Assembly (NCBI GenBank): GCA_027475525.1
Contig: JAMWFC010000115.1
Location: 1-64,000 of the forward strand
Origin: Macrolepiota albuminosa
Lineage: Eukaryota; Basidiomycota; Agaricomycetes; Agaricales; Agaricaceae
DNA: 64,000 bases
Reading direction: 5' to 3'
In this document: positions 46,043 through 57,965 of the stretch, piece after piece
Layout of the letters: every line of letters starts with the position of its first letter
Position numbering within the stretch: position 1 is the first letter of the stretch
Notes under the pieces: generated by a model
What the model was told of the DNA's origin: nothing
What the model saw: the letters and a program-made list of their open reading frames with translations, nothing else
Database searches by the model: none
Translations under genes and position numbers: made by a program

Positions 46043-46176
46043 GGTTGAGTTTTGATGGTAAATTTTTTTTTTGATACATGTCAGAACAGGTGCCAGATCC
46101 CATGCTTGGACCCCGGCCTGAACCGCTGGCTACGCATGCCTCGGAGGGTCTCGGTGCTGAGGAGGGGTGATGGTGA

Positions 46177-46922
46177 TATCATGACCCCTCCCCTCCGGAC
46201 CCACCCTGGAACCCTCCCTCCGACCCTACAGGACGTGCCCTGCCATCACGACTACCGACACCATCATCACATGCATCAAGGACCGCCATCACCCGGCACC
46301 CCCGGCAACACTGCATCAACTGCCATCAGCCCTCAATCAACAACCGGATCACGCCAACTGCTTCTGGGCCATCACACATCACGCATTACAGCTCCCTCTG
46401 CGCCAATTGATTGCACACCCCACACATGTGATCCCGGTATACAGTCCCCCTCCCGCTACTCAATGCCTCCCAAAACTCATCCCAGACACCCTGGAACCCC
46501 AGAAACCCAGACCCGGCCCTGTAGTACTTATAGTGTAGCTCCCCGATTGTAGTCGCTAGTCTTGATATTACACTTGTTTGCTTGTGTGCCCCTTTGATTG
46601 ACTGGTACACCCGATTGGTATGCTTTGACTGGCACACTCAAATTGTTCACGTGCTCTTAAGACTGGTACGCACTTCATATTTTTAAACTTACTAACCGGG
46701 TCTCGTCCTAGAACCTCCAGTTCTCAACTCGACTCAAACCCTCTGATCTCTTCACCTCCACCCAATCCCCAGACTAAGTCCCCTATTTTGGGAATCCCCT
46801 GTTTGCGTCTTGAACCCCAAAAGTTCAGTCCGGAGTTTCAGACACCTGAGTACATGCAGATCAAGTCCGCCTTGTAAGGGCATTGCTTTCTGGGAAAGCC
46901 CCCAACTCAGTGGAACCTGACA
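46177..46922 (+). repeat. Gypsy-A 3' LTR
   Basis: 746 bp, starting TATCATGACCCC (TGTCACGACCCC in the 5' copy) and ending GAACCTGACA. It is preceded by a purine-rich GGAGGGGTGATGGTGA that may be the polypurine tract. Differences from the 5' LTR include many CG to TG/CA changes and a deletion near the start. Confidence 0.9.
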
Positions 46923-48410
46923 GTCCAATCAGTAGATGTCCTCTCTTATTGATCAGCATATATTTATTCTACTGCCTGGGCCAGTCCAGACAATCCACTC
47001 ATTACCCACACTGAGCAAGTAGTCTAAGAATCCAAGGCCACTAATGACTATATATATGCAATGTAGGCTGAGAAGCACTTGGCTGAGAACCATGATGATC
47101 TACCTCCAGACAGTACTAGGCAAGAAGAAGACAAAGAAGGCAATGATATGCATGGAAGCAACAACAACTTACCAGACTTAGCCAATGTAGCCTCAATAGA
47201 GGAAATCAAACACTTACTAGCTGTTGCTGAGTCTTTGGACAATCCAATATACATCAATGTACATAGACAACAAGCCATGTACCTAGAAAGAAGCCATGGC
47301 ATCACCCTACTCAAAGAAATGAGAAGCTGAGTACAAGAAGGAGCTCAAGTCCTTGAAAGAAATAAGTATATATAAACTCATACCTCAAGACCAGGTACCT
47401 GCACACCAAAAAGTTCAAAAAAAATGACCAGTATTCAAGATTAAACATGACAGAACTGGCAAAGCCATCAGATTCAAAGTCAGGCTAGTTTTAAAAGAGT
47501 ACAAGCAAGTCTATAGTTGTGACTACATCCAAACAACATCATCAACAGCACACATGGAATCATGGCAAGTACTCTTACATCTAGCTGCAGCTCAGGGCTG
47601 GGATGCTATGCAAATCAACATCAAAACTGCATTCCTCATTCCTCCATGGTCTACTCCCAGACAATAAAGTACAATATATGATGCAACTGGAAGAACCAGG
47701 TAAAAAAAGCTGGATCTGGTGTTTACTATGCAGTCTCTATAGCATGAAGCAAGCTGGGCACATATAGAATCACACCCTGAATAGCAACATGATCTCATGG
47801 GGCTTCACTTGTCTCCTATGCAAATTGTGCATATACTACTAAAAGGCTGACACTGGTACTATGATAGTGGCAGTCCATGTCAACAACTTCCTGTTTATTG
47901 CCAGCAGCAAGACCAAAAACAAGTGGTTTAAGGACCAGCTATAATCTGCATGGACAATTTCCAATCTTTGTCTCTCAAAATTTGTAGTCACTATTGTAGT
48001 TGAATGAGATCATGCCAACCACCTTGTAAAATTGTTGCAGTCTGTCCTCATTAACAAAATAATTTTGCAGTTTGGACAGTCTAGTGCTGCACCACTCTCC
48101 CTCCTTATAGAACTTGGACTTCAACTTCAGAGAGCCAACAGATTATCCCTTATTAAAGATAAACTAGATGCCCTTGCAAAAATGCCATATAAACCTCTTG
48201 TTGGATGCCTCCTCTATGTTGCCATCTTGACCAGACCAGACATTGCCTACATCATCTAACAACTGACTCAGTACATCAACTCTTTTACTAATGTCCACTG
48301 AAAAGCAGCCATCCAACTTGTTCAGTATCTCAAAGGCACCTGTCATTTCAAACTTGTCCTAGGCAGAACAGGAGCACCCATCAACCTTACTGGCTTCACA
48401 GTGCCTGATA
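46923..48410 (+). pseudogene. Copia-A, RT and RNase H part (degenerate)
   Basis: Copia-A resumes after the GTCCA duplication. Recognisable pieces are the acidic linker around EEIKHLLAVAESLDNP, RT start KELKSLKEISIYKLIPQDQ, TAHMESWQVLLHLAAAQGWDAMQINIKTAFL, VCPH near QFGQ, and PYKPLVGCLLYVAILTRPDIAYII. All are Ty1/copia RT signatures. Stops and frameshifts are frequent. The RNase H end fades after about 48410, and no 3' LTR is recognised. Confidence 0.8.
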
Positions 48411-48782
48411 AAATGGTGACTCCATAGAGGGCCAGTGCACATTGAACTTGGCCAGTCAAATGCAGGAGTAAGAGGCATTGTTCAGCATAGCAGTTGGTGA
48501 GAGATAGATCCCATGGTGTGCTTTGCAAAGGTGGACAAAGGGATTTATCAAGTGCAGTTCACAACAAGGACACATCTGGTAGGGGTAGTCTGATTGATGC
48601 CTGAGGGGTCTGAAGTTGCCAAGAGTGTGATGTTTATGAAGAGGTGAGGTCCTATTAAAGTGAGTGCTTTCTATATTGCCAGTATATAGCATAGTCAGCA
48701 AAGGCCCATAACCTGTTAGAACCTCATAAGTAACCTGGTGAGTTTGTATGTTAATTCCCTCAGTTCAATGGCAATTGACTAT
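48411..48782. other. Unresolved junction DNA between Copia-A and Copia-B
   Basis: The end of Copia-A and the point where other sequence begins are unclear. On the minus strand, from 48716 downwards, the sequence matches the LTR end plus leader of Copia-B, suggesting an inverted remnant of a related copia element. Confidence 0.45.
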
Positions 48783-49062
48783 TATTGGACTTTAGGGTCT
48801 GCTTTTTTACAAGAGTCATATGTACTATACTATTTAAACCAAAGTCAGACTCATTCATGCCTCAGTTGCTTTTTCATCTCTTGACACACATACTGAGGCT
48901 GTGAGTTCTTCTTTTTCCATTCTTTCTTATAGCTGGACTCTAATCAATATGTGTATACAGAATTATTACTTATTGTGTTTTAGGTATATAATACAATTCC
49001 TTCTTTGTCTCTTAACACACATATCAAGGCTAATTATTACTTATTGTGTTTTAGGTCTTACA

Positions 49063-52000
49063 GGTTATGGGCCTTCCTTTATGACTATCTGTATATACAA
49101 AGTGGAACAATTTTTTCATTTGTCTTCTACGATGTGTGGCTGCCTCCACATCTCCAATCTTCCATTGTTACTCATTGCATCATTGATTATTGTTGACATT
49201 TTTTAGTCACTTAATTTTGATCATGTCCTCTCCTCCAGATAGAGATTGACAACCCCTCTGACATCCATGGTCTGCTGACCCCTGATAAAGTATCATCTGC
49301 CTCTGGCCATCCTGGGACTTGATCAAATGACTAGACAATCAAAGGACCCTTACACTTACCACCAATCTCACATTCTTATTCTTCTAATTTTGTTTTGAAT
49401 ACTTTTAATGCTTCATCCCCAGCTACTTTTTAAAACAATAGATTTTTTAACACTTTCCAATCACATAGACTACAAACAAATTGTTTTCTGTCTTTTCATG
49501 CTCCATCTTCTTGTTGTCCAGTACAATTACCTTCTGTTCCACCATCTTCTTCTCTCGCATCTCACAATGTCAACAAACAACCAATTTTTTCACCATCTTT
49601 ACCAAATCAGAATTTTTTTCCAAATCACCAATCCACTTTCACCTCTCATCATGATATACCTCACATGAGTTTTTATCCTAACTCTGTCCATCCAAAGGAT
49701 TTTCATTCATCTCCATGTCCATCTTCAATTCAACTACAAAACATAAATTTATGCCCTCTCCAGATCTCATACTTCTCACTCAGTATACTCTGACTTGAGT
49801 TATGTCACTTTTCCAAACAACATTTGCTCTGATACTCATACATCAAATCAGTTTCATTCTTTTCCTTCTCCCAGCAATAACCTTCCTGTCTCAAATCATG
49901 TACCACATAGGATTTTTCAACAACCAATTTCTCATCATTCTTTACCTAATCCTTTTGTTTTAACCTCTCCAACTTGTCATACTGAAGTCCCACTTGGTGA
50001 CACAAAACTTCTGTTTTTAGCTACTATACTGATTCTTTGTTCAGCTACAGAGTGGGTGCCATAGGAATCTGTGGTCACTCAGATTATTACCAGCATTGGT
50101 CTCCATAGACATATCTGCAAAATCCCTAGAGTTGGGGATCTTTGTGATCTGACTTGTCAAGTTGCTCTTCCTCTATACTACAATTTTGACTCCACTCCAG
50201 ATGAGGCTGAGGCCTATCAAATTTTCTGGCACAATGATGACATTGTGGAGCATTGTTTAGTAGAGCATTTTTCACAGGAAATTCAAGACTCCTTACCATC
50301 TAAACATGGCAGTCTCTACAATCTTTCCATTTGTACATTGCACAATTTTTTGTCTTTTCTTCAAGAGCAATTTGGAATAGGCAGTGCTTCTGCAGCAAAG
50401 TTCACAAAAGCTAAAGTATTTGATCTCAGGGCAGCTCCAAACTCAGTCAACACCTATGTTCAACAGTGGTGTACCACAGTTCACCAACTTGCAGAGACTT
50501 CTTAGGACTTCATTTTGTGGCAACACATCTAAAAATTTGTTGATGGCCTTCCCACTTGAGACAATGCTTGAGGAATACACAAAGAGGAAGTTTGTTGCTT
50601 GTGGAAAACCGCTGGCCCTGATGGCCTATATAATTTTGATCTCCTGGCTACTCATGTCCTTAATCTCATGGCTGACCAAAGGCACATGAACATGTCAAAT
50701 CGCATGAGAGCTCCAATGAACACCAATGTTTCCTCTGCTTCACTAATCATCAACAATAACACAACAAATACATTATCTGTGGATGCTAATTCAACCCGTA
50801 ATTGTATTCAATGCACAAACTGTAATATGTATGAACATACCATTAACAAATGCTGGTCAAAGGACGGAGAGATGGAAAATCATCATGACAATCTTTGATT
50901 ATGTTCTAAAGCTAATGCTGCAGTTGTGGACACAGAGCGTTTACCCATCCCAGTACCTTTTATTGATGAAATTGAAGAATTAGATGTATCATCTGCAGAC
51001 AACACCAATGACATGCATTTCACTGCCTATGTTACCATGCAATATGAGTTCTCAGATTTGATTTTATACATTCCACAAAGCCACATGTTCTGGCTTCTTT
51101 TTCCAACCAATTCAACACATTACTCGACTCTGGATGCACCACTTATATACTCCACAATCATTTGGTTTTCTGGTCTTACAATTCTTCTGGTGCAACCCCA
51201 GTTGTTACTGCGAATTGTGATGTGTTAAAAACCTTTAAAAGGGGCAAAGTGTATTTTTGAACTTATGTCAATGGTAAGAATATAATCATTATACTCAAAG
51301 ATTGTCTCCATTTACCCCACATTCCCATCAATCTCCTTTCTGTCAGCTCTATGGTGGAAAATGACTTAAAATTGATTTTTTAAAAAGGACTCCACTTTTA
51401 TTGTTTTCTCTTCTTCTTCAAAAGCACTTCAAGGTCACTCCTTTTTAGCCACTGTTTATCATTGCCTTTGTTTCCTCTTGTGTGATCTTGTTCTGCTAGT
51501 TGAGAACACATCATTTTCTGCAGTGCCTGCACCCACCCCTTCTTCAAGCTCCTTTTCAAACATCATTGTAACCCCCAACTTATAGCATCATCATTTCAGT
51601 CATCTGGGACAGGATGCAATGCATGAAATCCTGACTAAGAACTATGCTACTGAGGTTGACTATGTAGGATCTTTTACCAACAACAAATGCATTTCTTGCA
51701 TCATTGCATTCTTGAAAAGCATCTAGCCCATCCTTACAACAATTTCCAATATTGTGCTACAAAAGTTTGTGAATTCCTTTACATGGATTCATGCAGTTCT
51801 TTTCCCATGTTATTTTTGAATAGGTGTGTGCACTCTTTTTATACATTGCTTGATGATTATTTGAACTATGAGAGTACTGCTCTTCTATTGGCACATCTAC
51901 AAGCTCTCAACCACTTCAAGTGCATCAAAGCTAGTTGGCAACTTAAGTCTGGTAATTTAGTTAAAGCTGTCTGATTGTATAATGCAAAGGAATTTGTTGA

Positions 52001-53416
52001 AGGTGTCTTTCAGACCTATCTTGAATCTAGAGGAATAGTTTATCAACATATAACTCCTTATGCGCACCAACAGAACAGCAAAGCAGAACACTATATTTGT
52101 ACTATCAAAGACACTGCTCAGTCTTTTATTGGGCTGGTCTTCTGCTTTTTTTTTAGAGGATGCAATACTTACTGCCCAATATCTCTGAAATTGCCTTTCA
52201 ACCTCAACTCTTCCTACTTTAGACATGCCATATTCTATTATAGAAGACAAGAAACCTGACTTATTGCACCTCAGAGTCTGGGGTTGTTGGTATTTTGTTC
52301 TCTATTTAGGTGAGATAAAAGCCAAGAGATCTCCATGTCATTTCAAGGCTATTTTTGTTGGGTATAATGAACATTGGTTGGGATACAGAATCCGTGACCT
52401 GCATGGGAAATATTTCTTTTCTTGTGATGTCATCTTTGATGAGAATACTTCTGGCTGACTTCATTCTCAACAGGTTCAGCAATCTCCTCCTTTGAGACCC
52501 CTTTACACACCACCTGTGTGTCCTTCCTCTTCAACACAATTTCCATCATCTTGGCCATTATCAACACCTCTCCAAATTTCCACTTCTAGTCCCCCCTCTC
52601 TGACCTCACTTGATTCCTCTTCATCTTTTTCACTTGTTTTGCTCATTCTTCTTTCTGCTCATTTCTGTTGCACCAGAATTCAGATAATGAAAGGCAAAGC
52701 TCATGCCAAAGAGCTTGCTGAACATAATGCTTGTCTGATTTGTTGGTATGTAAACCATGAGGCTTGTCATGTTCTTCTCAAACAGAGCTCTCTTGCTATT
52801 TTTGATTTTGTAAGCTTATTGGCTGCTAAATCCTTTGCTACCAATTTTAATGACTCAGCAAATATTGAGTATGCTACAATGATGGAATTAAAAGCTTTTC
52901 TCACTCATAGTCCTAACCCCTTTTTACATGTTCACTATGATCAAATTGATATTTTCAAACCACCTACGAGCTATAACAAAGTCATTTGTCAATCTGACAC
53001 AGACGTCTGGTGTGCTGCCATGCAATGTGAGATGGATGGTCTTTGAGCTAACAGTATTTTTCAAGTCATATCTCTATCTCTGGGTCATTGACTGATGAGG
53101 TTTGCTGGGTCTATGCTTTTAAGCTTAACTCTGACAGATCTGTAATTTGTGGCCAAGAGAAAGCTCTCTTGATAGCTTAGGGCTTTAGCTAGAGATCCAA
53201 GGACTATGGTACCACATATGCTCTGGTGGCTCAAATGATGAGCATCCACTTACTCCTAGCATATGCAATTCAATATGACCTTCATCTCCTCGCTTTCAAC
53301 ATTAAAATTGCATTTTTAAATGCACCTCTCTCCTATAAAATCTACTGCAAACAAGTCCTGGGCTTCTCTGAAGCTGACAAATCAACTACATATTGCCTAC
53401 TTCATGCCTTATATAG
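49063..53416 (+). pseudogene. Copia-B gag, protease, integrase and RT start
   Basis: Gag pieces lie at 50071-50505, and a CCHC knuckle C-TN-C-NMYE-H-TINK-C at about 50818-50860. The protease has LLDSGCTTYI near 51127. Integrase pieces include a zinc region (HLGQDAMHEILTKNYATEV), ITPYAHQQNSKAEHYI and HLRVWGCWYFV. The RT start at 53240-53416 reads MSIHLLLAYAIQYDLHLLAFNIKIAFLNAPL and YCLLHALY. Many frameshifts and stops; CG is rare. RT is cut at ALY|G by the solo LTR. Confidence 0.82.
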
Positions 53417-54375
53417 TGATAGGACCCTACACAGACAAAGTGCATTAATAGCAGGCTTGGCATTGGCTCTGGACACCTTGCCATGCACGTTTCAAACTTG
53501 GTGCACACAATTTATTCATTTTAGGCCTTATTCAATAGCCACACATGGCAAGCAACGGATCTGATCAGTGATAGCGCCAGCGGCAGCTAGAATGACAGCT
53601 GGCATCATGCCACCGGCAAGCCTTGACAGGTAGCATCAATCAATCAGCATGTGGCATGGCTGGCCAACGACAGCACTTACAAATTAGAGATAATGTTATT
53701 TACTTGATAGATGGCCTGACATTTACCCTGGTGCCTGATGCCTCTTAGCATCCCTCCCTCAGCCAGATAGACAGCTTGCTTGCTTTATTTCTCAACATTT
53801 AGTTTAATGCATGACGTTTAATTACATTACTTATAGTTCACCGTCCCTTGGGTGACCCTTAGCTACTTGGTGATAGAAAACTGATTTTTCACTATAAATA
53901 CTTACTGTTGTCACTAGTTACCACAGAACAGAGTACCCCAGTTTACACCCTTCAGTTTACTTCATGGTTTAGATTTCTTTTGAGCTGACTAAGTTCATAG
54001 TCACCAACTGTCTGAACGCTCTTAGCCTGCTTGCCACAGTTATGCTTATAGAACCTACATGCCTTGCATATATAGCAGGCATCATGCAGCTTAGTCATCA
54101 CTAAGCCTCTAGTTTTCCTTGCCGCATTTCTTTACTGCACTTACTCATATTCACCTCCCTACCTCCTTTAGGCGCACTTTGTCTTTAGTGCATCTTTCTT
54201 ACTGCACACCTTTGCTGACTACTGTTGCTGACCTTCACCAAATCTTACTGCCCAACTCATTTTTCGACTTGTTATCTGCCTGAGACTCCCTCAACCTTAG
54301 CGCGCTCAATGCATTTTTACACAAGTCAGTAGCCATAAACCATATCTGCTACTGATCTACTTTTGGGCATCATCA
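53417..54375 (-). mobile_element. Solo LTR of the Gypsy-B family
   Basis: 959 bp running TGATAGGACCC...GGCATCATCA on the plus strand, which are the reversed ends of the Gypsy-B LTR (TGATGACGCCC...GGGTCCTATCA). Internal blocks match too, for example GGCGCTATCACTGATC and GTCATTCT.GCTGCCG on the minus strand. The host RT codons for ALY and GFKQSSHE flank it, and the 4-bp duplication reads ATAG at left and ATGG at right. CG is commoner here than in the surrounding Copia-B DNA. Confidence 0.88.
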
Positions 54376-55610
54376 ATGGCTTCAAACAATCCTCCCATGA
54401 ATGATATAAAGTCATCCGTCATGCTCTGCATGATCTGGGCCTCTCCTGATGTGACATAAATCATGCAGTTTTTACTAGTCATTTTTCTTCACCTTCTGAT
54501 TCTACCATCCTGATGCTGGATAACAGATCTGACCTTTTTGTCATCATTTGTCTTCATATTGATAATGGTTTAAATGCAACCAACTCTATTCCTTCATATG
54601 AATAGCTTATTTGAAAACTGAATGAACAATTCAAGGTTATTGATGCAGGTTCTACAACACTTTATCTAGGCATTTGTGTGGAACAGGATAGGTCTTCAAA
54701 GAAGCTTTGGCTTTTGCAAAAGGGTTTCATCACAGATCTTCTCACTTCTTATAATTTGCTGGATGCAAAATCTACCCAAGTCCTGTTACACACTCCCCTA
54801 CATTCATTACCTGATTCTCCACCAAACTCTATTTCAGACATCGTCAATAATGATATCATAGTTCATTATCAGTGCCTGGTGGAGTCAATATTATACATCA
54901 GTCACTGCACTTGTCCAGGTCTTGCCTTTACAGCAATGAACCTTGGTCAATTTAATGTGAATCCCTCAAGGGCTCATTTACTTGCTGCAAAGGGAGTTCT
55001 TTGTTACCTGGCTAGTTCTATTGACCTCATTCTTGAGTATAATTTTTCAACTCTTGACAAAGTTTCCCCTTTTTGTCTTTACATTCCCACTGATGGAGCT
55101 TTTGTTGATGCAGACTAGGCTTCTGATCTCAAATCTCACTGGAGTGTATCTGGATACATTTTTTTCACATACTCAAGTCTTATATCTTGGTCTGCAGTCC
55201 ATCAGCATACAGTTGCTTTATTCTTGACAGAAGCTGAGTACATGTCATTGACTCATGCTTTATGTAAAGGCATTTGGATTTGGCAACTATTGTGCTCTCT
55301 TCATCTTTCCATCCCAGCTCCATTTCCGCTTCTGTGTGACAATAAAAGTGCAATCAACATCTCAACCTCTGAGGCCACCTCTTTCTGCTTGAAACATATT
55401 GATATTTATTATTATTTTATTTGGAAACACATTTAGACTGATTCTTTTGAACTGATTTGGACTTCCATGAACACCATGGTGGCTGACATTATGACAAAGG
55501 CTTTGCCTCACATTCTTCATCACTGATTTATATCTGAACTAGGCCTGGTTCATCAATAATTTTTTCTTTTTGTACATGTTCCTTCTCTACTTATTTGCAG
55601 ATGGAGTTGT
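54376..55610 (+). pseudogene. Copia-B RT end and RNase H
   Basis: After the solo LTR the RT resumes with GFKQSSHE, then LYLGICVEQDRSSKKLWLLQKGFITDLL, ILYISHCTCPGLAF and SRAHLLAAKGVLCYL. RNase H follows: TEAEYMSLTHALCKGIWIWQLL, LLCDNKSAINIS and VADIMTKALPHILHH. These are standard copia C-terminal motifs. In-frame TAG and TGA codons interrupt them. Confidence 0.88.
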
Positions 55611-56221
55611 ATTGGACTTTAGGGTCTGCTTTCTTATAAGAGTCATGTGTACTATACTATTTAAACTAAAGTCAGACTCATTCACACCTCAGTTGCTTCT
55701 TTGTCTCTCAACATGCATACTGAGGCTGTGAGTTCTTCTTTTTCTGTTCTCTCTTATAGCTGAATTCTAATCAATATGTGTATACAGAATTATTACTTAT
55801 TATGTTTTAGGTCTTACAACTATATTCATAACTATTTTTTTTTTTGGTGGTGTTGCTTTGAGTCAGTAGACAATGCGCTGTAGTCAACCTCTACTGGTCA
55901 GGACATTGGCAGCTAGGCTGCCCTAATAATTTTCACCTGAGTCTTATGGAGCCACCTCAACAGAAATGCCTTTATGCACTAGCCAATATCCACTAAAACC
56001 TCAGTAATCTTCCTCCATAACTTCATTGGTATGGAGAATGTTGGAACAAGATACTCTCATGTGCTCTTAACAAGATCTGACTTGACTGCTCTATTTCCAT
56101 ATCTCCCAGCATCTGTTGATAGATAATCTAACTTGATTTTTCTTCTCAAAGCAGCTTTCACACAGGATATCATTTCCTCTTTTGTGATAGTGCAGTCCAG
56201 GTCTGCTTTTCTCGATATCCT

Positions 56222-56737
56222 CTATTTGCATCTGGCCTTCCAGATCATGTATGTGGCCTCCAACATCACTATGGCTTCAAATCTTCTTTTTCTGGTATTT
56301 TTATTGTTGTCTCTCCCTGCTATTGTGCATCCTAGGATGTCTCCTAGAGAGGGTTTTGTGAGTGTCAGGTTTCTTTTTCTGTAGACTAATGCTACAAAAT
56401 TCCAGATCAGCCCTTGCCCAGAGGCCTCACACTCTGTAAGAATATGGTCCATAGATTTTTCTACTCTGCACTTCAGGCATTTGGCTCTGTCCTCATAGTC
56501 TTGTATGTTTTTCCAATACTTTCTGAGCTTATATATGTTGTACATGCATTTCCAAAGAAAATTTCTAATTTCCTTTGACAGAGTCTTGCTTTGCAGGGAT
56601 TTCCATATGTTGTCTGGGAGTAAGGTTCCTATCCAGTAAAGGGCCTGCTGGATTTTCAGTATCCCTTTGTATGCAAGGGCCTGTGTAATAGTCGACAATT
56701 TGGCCTCACTCAAATTGTACCCTTTAGGTATTTGCAA
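56222..56737 (-). pseudogene. LINE RT-associated zinc-binding domain (zf-RVT)
   Basis: A 171-codon open frame. The pattern LPDNIWKSLQSKTLSKEIRNF, LWKCMYNIYKLRKYW, AKCLKCRVEKSMDHILTEC and ATYMIWKARC matches the zf-RVT region found at the C-terminus of fungal LINE proteins. The cysteines and histidine C-x2-C...H-x3-C are kept. The frame is open across the whole segment, unlike the neighbouring parts. Confidence 0.85.
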
Positions 56738-56738
56738 G

Positions 56739-57491
56739 TGTCAGGTTCTGCTAAATCGGAGGCTTTCCAGGAAAGCAACGTCCTTATAAGGCAGACTTGA
56801 TCTACAGATACTCAGGTGTCTGGAACTCTGGGGCTAGGATTCCGGAGTTCAAGATGCGGACAGGAGGTTCTTCCGGGGAAGGAGACTTGATCTGGGGGTT
56901 TTGAAGTTAGAGGCTGGGGGTTGGGTAGGGGTTGAGTCGAGAACCAGGGGTTCTAAAATAAGACCGGGTTAATAAATTGTAAGTCGCGAAGTGTGTACCA
57001 AACTCAGAGCACATGGTTATTCAAGCATGCCAGTCAAAGTGTGCTAGTCAGCATGTACCAATCACAAAGGGCATGCAACAATTCAAGTTAATATCAAGAC
57101 TAGCGAATACAACAGGAAACTACGCTATAAGTACTACGGGGCTGGGTCCAGATCTCTGGGGTTCTGGGGTGTCTGGGATAAGTTCCGGGAGGCATTGAGT
57201 AGCAGAAGGAGGACTGTATACTGGGATCGCGCATATGGGGTGTGCAATCAATTGGCGTGGAGGGAGTTGTGATGTGTGATGTGTGATGGCCTAGAAGCGG
57301 GTAGCACAATCTGATTGTTGGTCGTGGTTTGATGGTGGTTGATCCTGGGGTCTGTGATGCAAGTTGCCAAGGTGCCGGATAATGGCGGTGTTGGTAGTTG
57401 TGATGGCAGGGTGCATTTGTGGGGTCAGAGAGAGGGTCCCAGATGGGGTTCCAGGGGTGTCCTGGGGTGGATCCGGAGGGGGGTCATGACA
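56739..57491 (-). mobile_element. Solo LTR of the Gypsy-A family
   Basis: 753 bp, TGTCAGGTTCTGCT...GGGTCATGACA on the plus strand, i.e. the reversed ends of the Gypsy-A LTR. It aligns in reverse with 24510-25292. The 5-bp target duplication GCAAG is at 56734-56738 and 57492-57496. It lies between the RNase H and the zf-RVT domain of the LINE. Confidence 0.92.
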
Positions 57492-57496
57492 GCAAG

Positions 57497-57965
57497 TTTA
57501 TATGGTTAGGGATGGTCTTCCTTGCTTCTTGACCAGCCAGTTTGTCTGCACCTTCATTTTTGGTTATACCTGCATGTCCTTTGACCTTTTCCAATAGTGT
57601 CAGGCCTTTTCTCTTACATAGACATGCTATCAGAGGATGCATGATGTTGCTATTTGTGGCTTCAATCCAGCCCTCATCTTCACATTTACTAAGTAGATTC
57701 ATTAGATTATCTATTGTTAATTGTGAGTTGCTTTTTACAAGTATGGACTGGGTGGCCAGGACTAAGCGCACTGCCTCTAGAACTGCAACTGTCTCCCCAG
57801 TATTGTTAGTTTGGGCTATATATTCTGAGAGTCTGATGGCTCTGTTTCTTGGGTCATTATAACTGAACCAAATCCCAGCACCTGCTGCTGCTTGCCCTCT
57901 TTCATTTCTTATGCACGATCTGTCTATATATATTACCTCCAGGACTAGGTTCTCTTCCGGTGTTC
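57497..57965 (-). pseudogene. LINE RNase H domain
   Basis: The minus-strand frame contains YIDRSCIRNERGQAAAGAGI (first catalytic Asp), NTGETVAVLEAVRLVLAT, KCEDEGWIEATNS and VKGHAGITKNEGADKLAG, the usual RNase H landmarks. An RNase H after RT is typical of some fungal LINE clades. Confidence 0.87.

Larger units (their letters stand above)
24510..46922 (+). mobile_element. Gypsy-A, a 22.4-kb Ty3/gypsy element with nested insertions
   Basis: The element is bounded by LTRs (24510-25292 and 46177-46922) with TGTCAC...CCTGACA ends. The 5-bp target duplication GTCCA occurs at 24505-24509 and 46923-46927, and Copia-A continues on both sides. Order: 5' LTR, gag, two protease-like domains, RT, RNase H, integrase, chromodomain, antisense gene, 3' LTR. 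Without Gypsy-B (27502-39163 plus TSD) and the TRIM (39577-40177 plus TSD) it would be about 10.1 kb. Many stops arise at CGA, CAG or CAA positions, so it is inactive. Confidence 0.93.
48783..55818 (+). mobile_element. Copia-B, Ty1/copia element
   Basis: LTRs at 48783-49062 and 55611-55818 both start TATTGGACTTTAGGG (ancestrally TG) and end GGTCTTACA. The 5-bp target duplication ACTAT is at 48778-48782 and 55819-55823. The 5' LTR is 72 bp longer because of an internal duplication around CTTATTGTGTTTTAGGT. The interior codes for gag, protease, integrase, RT and RNase H, all broken. A Gypsy-B-family solo LTR is inserted in RT. Confidence 0.88.

Noticed and set aside
24510..46922. CRISPR-like or satellite array in the repetitive region
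   Set aside because: Repeats here are LTR pairs and single tandem duplications. There is no regular spacer-repeat pattern, and the window is eukaryotic.
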